64,000 bases of DNA from assembly GCA_001642005.1 (NCBI GenBank), contig LWCA01000051.1:1-64000 (forward strand), in the 5' to 3' direction. The notes under the pieces are model-generated. The model made no database searches. It was not told the origin of the DNA and saw nothing but the letters and a program-made list of their open reading frames with translations. Positions 1 to 9,558 of this stretch are shown one piece after another; the stretch's first letter is position 1; every line of letters begins with the position of its first letter. The translations under genes were made by a program, and so were the position numbers. This DNA is from Intoshia linei. Its lineage: Eukaryota > Orthonectida > Rhopaluridae.

Positions 1-1778
1 TAAATTCTCGAACTCGTTTGATTTTCAAAAAAAAGACAATTGGGCTTTTGACCCGTAAGATGTGAGTTTGGGAGGTTAAAATGTATCTTACTAACACCCC
101 AGAAAATAACTGTCATAGAAATGTGGACTTTATAAAATTCTAAGATTGGTAGTTATTGAAATAAACGAAAACACACAGACACAAACAAATATTGCATATC
201 ATAATATGTAAATAAGTAAGGTTAAAAAATAATATATTTATTTACATTGTTAATAATTCTTAATGCGGATATATTTTGTTGACATTATCGGTTCTCATTC
301 CTTGTCTTTCGAAAAGTGAGATTCACCTATTAATGTTTTTAATATTTTTTGTAAGTTATCTGAATGTAACTGTATCAACCGTCATTTTTTTTAAATTCTA
401 GAAGTATTTTCATTTTTAAAAAAAGGGTAATCTGGAGTTTTGCTCGTGAAAATGCAGTTTTTTAAAATTTTCATTGATGATAATGATTATGACTTAAAAA
501 CCTATCCCTCAATTTATGTTTTATAAAATTTTAAGAATTTTATCATTTTTACTAAAAAGAGTAATTTGTGGTTTTGGCCATGAAGATATGTTTTAAAATT
601 GAAATTTATCATAATGGTGATGATTTTAAAATCTTTATCAGTTTAATAGTTTTATAGTATTTTTTATAATTCTAGGACTTGTTTCAATTTAAAAAAAAAT
701 ATAATTGGTTTTTTACCTTGAAGGACTCAATTTCTGAAAATCACATTTGCGATAAAACATCACCTTTGAAAAACTGTATTAGAAATGGGTATTCTTAAAA
801 CTGGCGCCTCTTACTTTCTTAAATAAATTGTAACAAACAGATACACAGAAATACATTTTTGACTAAATTAATGTGTATGTACGTCAGGATTTACCATTAT
901 AAATTGTTATCGATTGCGAACCCTAGTTGTAATGGAACTGGAACAGAAAGACAAAATGTCATGTTCTCTAAATAATTGGTACTTTATTATTTACATGTTA
1001 AATCAAAAGTTCTAATTTTTATAACCAAAAATTGATAGTTAATCGATTTATGAAATTGTGAGTGCAAAAAGTGTGGATTAAGCGAAAAGGTATATTAAGC
1101 CCACAAAAGCATATATTATCAAAAATACATGTTGCTATTATACATTTAAATATTTTGGTATGAATTAAAATGTGTGAAAACAGACATGAATGTAGTTATA
1201 AGCGCAATACTCTTATGATAATTTAAATGCTGTTAAAGATTTATGTGAATTATTGATTCAAATAAAATGTAGATTCCATTTCCATAATTATTTACCTTCA
1301 ATATGATTTATTTTAGCGGATTTGAGATATTGTAATAAATTTTATATTTGTACAATTTTCTTAATTTGCTAGCCAAAGTATATCGAATATAGAATTAAAT
1401 TTTTAAACATGTGCATGTATGTTTATTATCTAACTCAGTCGTCCTTAACCTTTTCTTACATAAATATCCAAGCTACCATATAGTCTAAAATTAATGATGG
1501 TATAAAATTATAAATTCAATACTGAATATCTAATTATTTATCTGTAACTGGATGTATTGTTTTTTGCATTCACACAACTAACAATTCCCAAGAGTAATTC
1601 ATTATAACGCAATATTGATATATCATGAATCTTAATGAATAAATGGATTAAATATAATTTAACAATTTTATCTGCAAAATTTTTAGACACTAAATTTTTG
1701 TTTGTTTTAAATGGTAAACAAAATATAATTTTAATGTTTGTGATATCTGAATTTATTTACTCATTTGAAAACTAAAAA
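1..1778. other. AT-rich intergenic region with dispersed repeat copies
   Basis: No supported gene. Positions about 1-170 and 361-800 carry copies of a dispersed repeat marked by a poly-A run, then GGTAATTTGTGGTTTTGGCC and GTGAAGATAT-like words, repeated at intervals of roughly 180 bp. The same words recur at 3870-4196 (reverse), 7940-8340, 9062-9210, 12690-12880 (reverse) and 37290-37420. A 30-codon ORF at 932 is too short to call. Confidence 0.6.
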
Positions 1779-4589
1779 ATGAAAAAATCTCGTACTACGA
1801 ATAATGAAAAAGTATGTGCTACTAAAAATTACGATAAAAAGATCCATAGGATTGTTTTGACTGGAGGTAACTTACAAAAACGTTTACTCAAATTTTTCAA
1901 GGTCCATGCGGTGGAAAAACTACGGGACAAGTTGCTATTAGCAATTTCTTTGAAAACTTAGGATGGAAGGTTAAATTTGTCTAAATAATTAAATTTAGCA
2001 ATGTTTAGGTGTATAGAGTACCGGAAGCAGCAACAATACTAAAAGCGTATACTTTGATTTTCACATAAATATATAAATTAGAGGTGGCGTAAAAGGAAGT
2101 GATTTTAATGAAAATAATGGTAAATGAAGCCTTTTTTAATTTAATCTTTGATTCATAGTCCGATGCTTCCAATACAACTTGATTTACTTGATGATGCGAC
2201 TTGAAAATACCTATATCGTAATTGCAACAAGATATTCTAATTTAACATAAACGTTAGGAAATGGCTCAACACGAAAAGTCTAATGTTTTGATAATATGCG
2301 ATAGAGGCATTTTGGACGCTACAGTTTGTAAGTGAAATTTTATTTTGATTTAAGCTACAATAATTTGCATGCAAATTTTTTATAGAATATTTATTTTGAA
2401 ATTATCAATTATTCTTATTTAAATTAAGATATGCCAAGTCACATGTGGACAGAATACTTGGACAAGAATAATCTTACAGATGTAGAACTATTTTATGTTA
2501 AATATTTGTTTTTAGATTGATGTAAGGGATAATAGATATGATCACATTTGTCATATGGTCTCAGCGGCCGATGGTAAATCAACATTTAATTAGAATTGAC
2601 TTTATTTTTTTTAAGGTGCTGAAAATTTTTACAATGATAATAATAATTCAGCCAGACATGAAACGATTCAAGAAGCAAGAACGCTAGATAGTCAAACGTT
2701 ACAAGTACACGAAATTTATTTACTCAATTTTATCACATTTAATTGTCAATAGTTCATTATATTGGGATATTTAATGTGATTGAACTGGTTATCAATAAGG
2801 GTCATACAATTTTATTCAGAGTCATGTAACATTTTTTTATTCTTAGAAAATGACACATACTTCTAAATCAGTAAAGTATTGTGGAACATAAGCAATTAAC
2901 GTCAATTTCTATAAAACGTAATGGGTCCGGTATTAAAAGTGGGAAACTCAGATTTATCAGATATTAATTAAAAGAAATAATTTCACAGCTTAGGCGTGGA
3001 TTGGTCATCCGTATATTGATGTTATAGACAATTCAACAAATTTTGCGCATAAAAAGATGAGATTGATAAAGGTTATTATTTTAAGTATCATAAGGTAAAG
3101 TTTAAAAACTAGGCTATTTGTGAACGCATGGGAATTGACACTTCTGACAGACTTGTTCAGAATAGCAAGAAACGCAAATTTCTCATCGAATCTTTGCCAA
3201 ACATTGCTGTAATACAGTTTTAGTATTTAGTTTATTTTATGTCATAGGATTTTCCTGAAACAACGCAAATTTTCAATGTCATTCATCACTATTTGTTATC
3301 CAACGATTCAAATGTTCAGAGTCGTATTAGGAAGAGAGGAATTAATGGTAATATAGATAATTCATATACTTCCCTAATTGATTGGGTCATTCTAGCATGT
3401 TAGTGAAAGTGAAAAAAAAATTTTTGTATACCGTAAAGATTTTTAAGTATGCTAAAATTGAATAATTATTAATTCTAATAATTATATAATAATAATACTA
3501 ATTCTCATTTTTTTACGGATTTTAATGAATGAAAATGTTAAATTAAATTGATAATAAAGACTAGCAATCATAAATATTGACAAATATACCCTGCAAAGAT
3601 CTTTTTTTGTTAAACGGAACTTGTTGTTTATCAGAAGCAAGTTTATCATATCTAGCTTTTGTTAAAGACGAAGGAACTCTCATGCAGCATAGTTGAGAGT
3701 ATAATAATAGATAATTATTTATAATTTATAAATACGTAATGCAGGAAATTTTCTTTTTTAAGATGACCAATGCTGATTCACTCATATTTTTAATTTTTAG
3801 AAAATAAACGATCGAGTAGACAATGTAATCTGTTAAAATTTCTGAAATTGATTCCTTCCAGGCAAAAACCACAATTATCCTTTTTTTAAAAATCACATGA
3901 TTTCTAGAATTATAAAAAATACACAATCTGATAATATTTTAAAACCATTAACATTTTATGATAAATTTTAATTTCAAAATCTTACATCTTCACGGCCAAA
4001 ACACCAAATTACCCTTTTTTAAAAAATGAAAAAACCCTAGAATTTTATACAACATAAATTGTGAGATAGTACTTAATTAACATAACATTAATATCATCAT
4101 AAATTGCAAACTCAAAAAAGTGCATTTTCAAGATCAAAACTTCAGATTAATTTTTTATTAAAAAAAGTTACTCTAGCACCCGGTTAAGAAACACTGGCTT
4201 ATAGGTTACTGGATTTCATATGATGCTTTTAAATTTTAGATTCGTGGTCTTATCTGTACACTGCTCGAATAAAAGGATCACATGATCAAAATCCGGAATT
4301 GAAAAGACAAATTAGTTACAGAGAATACAAGGCACTAAACCTACAGGCCGACCCAAATCGCTATCCAATTTTCAAAAGACGTCACTGTTTTATGTGGAAC
4401 AAGACGTATTACCAATTGGACGTGTACAAGGAGCCATGTCATAAACGTTGCATGAATTTGATATTTCTGGAAACATTCACGTCCAAAACTGATGAATTAC
4501 AATTACCTGATTTTATTAAAATTAACAAAGAAATTACTGGCGTCAATGAATATTCAATGTATAATTTATCTTTAATTAAAGAAAAATGA
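1779..4589 (+). CDS. Ttd14: Ttd14-like P-loop protein (TRPL translocation defect 14 homologue)
   Basis: A Drosophila Ttd14 homologue: a P-loop, GTP-binding-type protein linked to trafficking of the photoreceptor channel TRPL. Joining about 13 exons gives a continuous protein. The P-loop [11 protein letters not shown] is split by a 35-nt intron (1867-1901). Next come [11 protein letters not shown], then [50 protein letters not shown] and a C-terminal CYTH-like part (4240-4589) with [28 protein letters not shown] and YSMYNLSL. All blocks are in family order. Most introns are 34-45 nt; two are longer (about 2706-2995 and 3349-4239), and the second holds a reverse copy of the dispersed repeat. 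The start is the first in-frame ATG before the P-loop exon. An AATAAA lies at 4607-4612, just before the stop of the converging gene. The family assignment is firm; the role in this organism is inferred. Confidence 0.9.
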
Positions 4590-4606
4590 AAATATATTTA
4601 AAATTT

Positions 4607-4612
4607 AATAAA
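4607..4612 (+). promoter_or_regulatory. Poly(A) signal AATAAA of the Ttd14-like gene
   Basis: AATAAA lies 18 nt after the stop codon at 4587-4589 and 9 nt before the stop of the convergent NUDT9-like gene. Cleavage 10-30 nt downstream would therefore fall inside that gene's coding region. A TTTATT (minus-strand AATAAA) at 4512-4517 is the matching candidate for the opposite gene. Confidence 0.55.
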
Positions 4613-4620
4613 ATGTATAT

Positions 4621-6052
4621 TCACCAATGGGCGTCATGCAATTGAGTCACTTTACGCAAAAAATACTTATGACTACCATGTAAATCCATTTTTGAAGAAA
4701 CATCCATCCACATTACGTCATTTGCATCGTCACCAGCAGTAAGAGGCAATGCTCCAACACTATTACCAGTTTCGTCGTGAAAATTTACACAAACTGTTTC
4801 CATCCAGGCATTATCCGTATTACGAGAGTCATCCACATATCCATTATAAATCTATATTATGATGAAAGAGAAATATTAAATTGTATACCTTTGTCCCTTT
4901 GGAAAATAAATCTGAAATGGATTTAGAAAATTCTTTTTTTTTAGATTCGTTGAAATTCAAACTATCCAACGCTTCTTCACAAAATTCACGTTGTAAGGTT
5001 TTTGTGACATTTTCATTGTTATCTACCATACCCTATTGTTATTAATTAATTGAAAACTTTTGTTTTTTATAAAGTGTAGTACCCCTGGTATGGCCCACTT
5101 TTTGTTATCTTTTCTTTTAATGGCTATAAATTGAAGCACTGCGTTTTTCGATTTTTTCGACTGATTTTTCCACCTAAATTATGTTAATTTTAATGTCAAA
5201 TATTTTTACCTGGTAATGACAGGGTCAGCAGCATGATTAGGTCCCCATTTCCCCAAGCACCCCCTTCCAATAATGCCTGTACGTCCCATCGGATTTCTAA
5301 ATTTTTTCAAACAAATATTATGTTTCATTACATGGGGATATTATCTTGAGTGGTATCATAAGGACGAATAAAAGAGGTTCGATCGATGACTTGATCGTTA
5401 ATGTTCCATTTTATATTGTATTTTTTGATAGTTTCACTAAAAGTATGTAAAACTAAAATGGATTATAACTTACACGTTTTGGTGTTTTTCGTGAAAGTCA
5501 AGTGGTGGGTCTGCCCATTCTGGCATAGACAATACAGAAGAACTAGTATAATTAATTGGATCGTATTGTGCAAAAGGTATAGACCAGTCAATTTTATCTT
5601 CAGGGACATGTGCTCTGTCAATTGTGTCGTATTTTCTATTTCGACAATTTGAATGCAGAAATACCATATTTGAAAAATTAGAGATCTTTTTCAATTTCAC
5701 CGTCAGAAAGTTTAGAGTAATTACTTTTATGAACACCCAACTTTGAAACAATATCTTGTTTAAAATTATCCAAAGTTTTCCTAACTTTAGTTTGAGGTGT
5801 TGTTTTAATTAAATTGTGTTGGCTTGACGCAGAATCTTGTTGAATATGTTTCCCACGGTTTGTAAGTTTCTCAATTTGTTTTAGTTTTGTTACAGTTTTT
5901 TCTTTTATCGAAGACACTTCTGATTTTATGGATGTATGAGAACCAGATGAGTCTTTGGATCTACGTGATTCTGTAGATACTGTGGAATTTCGATGTTGAC
6001 CAGTTTTTGATACTTTTTTATATATTCTTTGCAGGTTATCTATTATTTTCAT
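4621..6052 (-). CDS. NUDT9: NUDT9-type ADP-ribose pyrophosphatase (Nudix hydrolase)
   Basis: NUDT9 enzymes hydrolyse ADP-ribose to AMP and ribose 5-phosphate. Exons read from the minus strand give the family blocks in order: [102 protein letters not shown] and [20 protein letters not shown], ending HDAHW. The Nudix core REFxEEA is intact, so the enzyme is probably active, unlike the degenerate NUDT9-H domain of TRPM2. The first 124 codons (6052-5678) are Ser/Thr/Lys-rich, low in complexity and not recognisable. Joining them in frame to the conserved part needs a weak GTTTCA donor. The true start may instead be the ATG giving [10 protein letters not shown] near 5669. The gene converges on the Ttd14-like gene, with 31 bp between stops. 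Confidence 0.88.
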
Positions 6053-6853
6053 AAATTGTTATTCATTCCTTCTACAGCTGTGTAGTTTTAATCAAACGCA
6101 TTCTAGATTTTACGAGTGCATTAATTTTACATGAAATAGGTCATGTATATGTATATATGTAACAATATTCTATTTTTTTTCAACACACATTAACATAATT
6201 ACTTGTACATTATTTTATAAATGGAAAAATTTATTATAAAACAATTAAAATTAAATTAAATTATTGATAAATCACATTCAAGTATACTTTCATACGATTT
6301 TTTGAATGAATTCTTTATTCGTAAAAATTCTTGCTCATTGTAACAGCTGTGCGATACATTGGATTTATTTATTGGTTCTAGATTTATTTTAATAGGATTT
6401 AGCTGATTTCAACAAATCAATATATCATTATTAGTTGGGTCACGATATGATGGGAATTTTGTAGTTTAACCCCGTTTCATTTAATCATTTTAAAATGTTT
6501 TATGATAGTTTAATTGTAACTACAATCGAATCAAATTCTTTATGGTCCAATTAGTAAACAAAAAAAATAAATATTAATTTCACTAGAAAGGGGTCAAAGT
6601 ACAATTAGACTTGTTGCAATAATCAATTAACTAATTTAGTTTCATTATGTCGTTTATCATACTAGTAAACGTTATAAAAAATTACCCTCAATACATATAT
6701 AGGAAAAGTTGAAATTTTCTTTTAATTGACTTTTCAAGATTGGGTTTCCTGTTCGCACAGATATGATATATTTATCGAATCTAATTAATATTTATGATTA
6801 AGTGTATAGAAGGTAATATCTTTTGAAATAATAATAATTGTTAATCTATAGAG

Positions 6854-7149
6854 CAGGGTCGGAACCAGTGGCCCAAATTATAATTTTGGTGGCTCTTTGA
6901 GTAAATATGTAAATTATTTATTTTTCAACTTTTAAACACTTTTCTACAATAATTAGACAATTTTAATCATTTTAACTCTAAATTTTCAGATTACCATGGA
7001 TATTATTTTGTTGAATACACACTAGAACCGTTTCTCTTTAGTTAAAATTTATATATAAATTTTATATGTAAATTTTCAAAAACGGGGGCCGTAGAATTTT
7101 TTGAATAAAAAAAAATTGGCCCACGAGACACAAAAGGTTTCCAACCCTG
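6854..7149. mobile_element. hAT-type miniature element (296 bp)
   Basis: It begins CAGGGTCGGAACC and ends GGTTTCCAACCCTG, so the ends are imperfect inverted repeats. They are flanked by the 8-bp sequences CTATAGAG and ATATAGAT (6 of 8 identical). Both ends also carry GGCCCA/TTGGCCC. The length and 8-bp target duplication fit a non-autonomous hAT element; there is no coding capacity. Confidence 0.7.
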
Positions 7150-8416
7150 ATATAGATCATAAGATTATAATATATAAGCGTAAAAACTCCGTCAAAACTT
7201 TTAAATGTTAAGACTTATAAATTGAAAATTTAAATTCTGATAAAATTAACTTTAATTTTCTATGGCACCTATACTTTTTCAGGCGCCTTTTGGCCTGAAC
7301 TAAATTAAGAAATACATTTTTAATAAACATCACTACTTATTTATTTACAGGCGACCAAAATAATAAATTCAAATCAAATTGTAAAATATAACCAATACCG
7401 TAAAAAGTGTTGGTAACACTGTCCTTAAACTGTAATGTTTAAAGTATTATTAATAAAAAAATACTCGAATGCGTATCCATAAAAATAAAAAAAACGTGTC
7501 AGCATTTCTCCGAGGTTATATTTAACATTAGTGTTTTCTAAATATATTGAATTCAAATATAACAATACTATTGTAATAATTATTTAACTTTTTTGTAATT
7601 ACCATTCGAATGACAAATCACTTGCTAAAAATTTAATTGTAAAAAATAGTAATTTATGAAATCAGTGTTTATCAATATTTGGGGTCGCATCTAATTTGTT
7701 TTATTTAAAACTAGTTGACTGTTATGTACTACGTACAAACAGCTAAGCCGAGGCGCATTTTTTTAAAATTGTAGGATGATTATTTACTTTTTCATTTCTA
7801 ATATTACAATAATGTAATTAATTTAACAGTAAACGGTAATGTTAATCAACACTTAAAAAATATTGGTTGATAATATATTAAAAATTATTTTTCACCGGGA
7901 ATGCGTAAATTTATGGGGTTGAAATTTTGTATTTATATCAACTGGAATAAGCTGTATTTTTTTTTAAATTTTTTTATTTCTAGGGCTGTTTTCATTTTTA
8001 AAAAAAAAAGGGTAATCTGGGTTTTTGACTGTGGAAATTACCTTTTTTGAGGTCACCATTTATGATAATTCTTATCAATTTAAAAATTATTCCAGATTTT
8101 ATGTTGTATAAAATACTAGGACTTTCTTAATGTTTACAAAAAAAAAGTAATTTGTGGTTTTGGCCGTGAAGATATAAGATTTTGAAATTGAAAATTATCA
8201 TAATATTAATGTATTTAAAACTTTATTAGAATGTGTATTTTTTATAATTCTAGGATGGGTTTGAATTTAAAAACAAAGAACAATTGTAGTTTTTAACCTA
8301 ATTAAATTTGCGATGTAACATGACTCAGGAAAAACTTACAAGAATATGGAATTTGTAAAACTCATCAATTAAAACTAAAACTTATTTTCTTAAATAAACT
8401 GGAACAAATAAATGAG

Positions 8417-8908
8417 AATATTCTTAAACTCAACCATTTTTACTTAAATCCAACCATTTTTACTAAAAATCAACCAACCCTTATGAGAAAACCTACTTTT
8501 ACCAACCTTTATTGGAAAAATTCGATTTTAAAAGCCCTTTAGGGACAATCCCAATTTTACCAACCCTAAAAAGAAAAATTCGGTTTTAAAATCCCTTTAG
8601 GGAAAATTCTAGTTTTATTTAACCATCTAATTTTGTCTTTACAAGTCAAACATAATTTAGGAAAAATTGATTAAAATTTGGTTTATAAATTAATATACAT
8701 CCGCTTATTTGTAAAAATGATAAATTAGTGAATAAATATTTTTGACTCATAAAAGTCGCCAAAAAGTAATATACATTCATTGGTTGGTAAAAGTGGGTTT
8801 TTCCTTTAAGGTTTAGTAAAACTGAATTTTTCCTTTTAGTGTTTTTTGTAAATTTTGAGGTAAATTTTGATTTTAAGTAAAAATGGTTGGATTTAAGTAG
8901 ACACCCTT
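8417..8908 (-). mobile_element. Inverted-repeat element with internal 29-bp motif arrays, copy 1
   Basis: The left end reads TTCTTAAACTCAACCATTTT, and the right end, read in reverse, GGGTGTCTACTTAAATCCAA; both continue into CCATTTTTAC. Inside are units of about 29 bp of the form GGTTGGTAAAAGTGGGTTTT..., reversed in the left half and forward in the right half. The second copy at 10219-10750 has the same two ends in the opposite order, so this copy is inverted relative to it. No ORF. Confidence 0.65.
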
Positions 8909-9558
8909 ATATAAATATGGATAGTGACTGTACTTGAAGAATTTACAACGGCCATAATTAATCAAAAATTTTGTATTACAAATATTTTGAATATTTTTTA
9001 ATGAAAATTAATAATGTACTAATAATAAATTCAATGCAAAGAATTGAACTATAATTATATTTTTTGAATTATTGGGCTGATTTTATTTTTATAAAAAAGG
9101 AAAAATTTGATTTTTGACCACGAAGGGCTCACTTTCTGAAAATTAAACTTGCATTAAAATATTACTCTCGAAAAACTGAATTAGACATTGGTGTTTTTGA
9201 AATTCGACAGACAGACTTCAATTTTGTTTGCGACTTCATTTTCACGGCTTTATTTTTGATTTTTGAAGGAATCGAGAATTATAAGTTCTAATAAGCTCTG
9301 AGAGTCACTATTATTGAATTCCTTTATTCGCACAAAAAATTTAATTAAAGTATTTTCTATAAAATCTCCGTTATTCTCATCTGGTGACAAGATTTTTCAC
9401 TATTCACAAAAATTTTTTTAAAACTAAACAATTAAATTCTTAATACCTTTCGTAACTATTGATAAAATAACATTTTAGAAATTTCCCAAATGTATAAAAA
9501 ATGTAAATTGCGCACAGTGGAGGCTTCACTGTACGATTAAGTTGAGAAAAAAGTAATT

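Larger units (their letters stand above)
6053..9558. other. Repeat-rich intergenic region
   Basis: No gene supported. It holds a hAT-type miniature element (6854-7149), a copy of the dispersed repeat with GGTAATCTGGGTTTTTGAC and GGCCGTGAAG words (about 7940-8340), a terminal-inverted-repeat element with inverted arrays of a 29-bp motif (about 8417-8908) and another dispersed-repeat piece (9062-9210). The remainder is simple AT-rich sequence. Confidence 0.55.
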
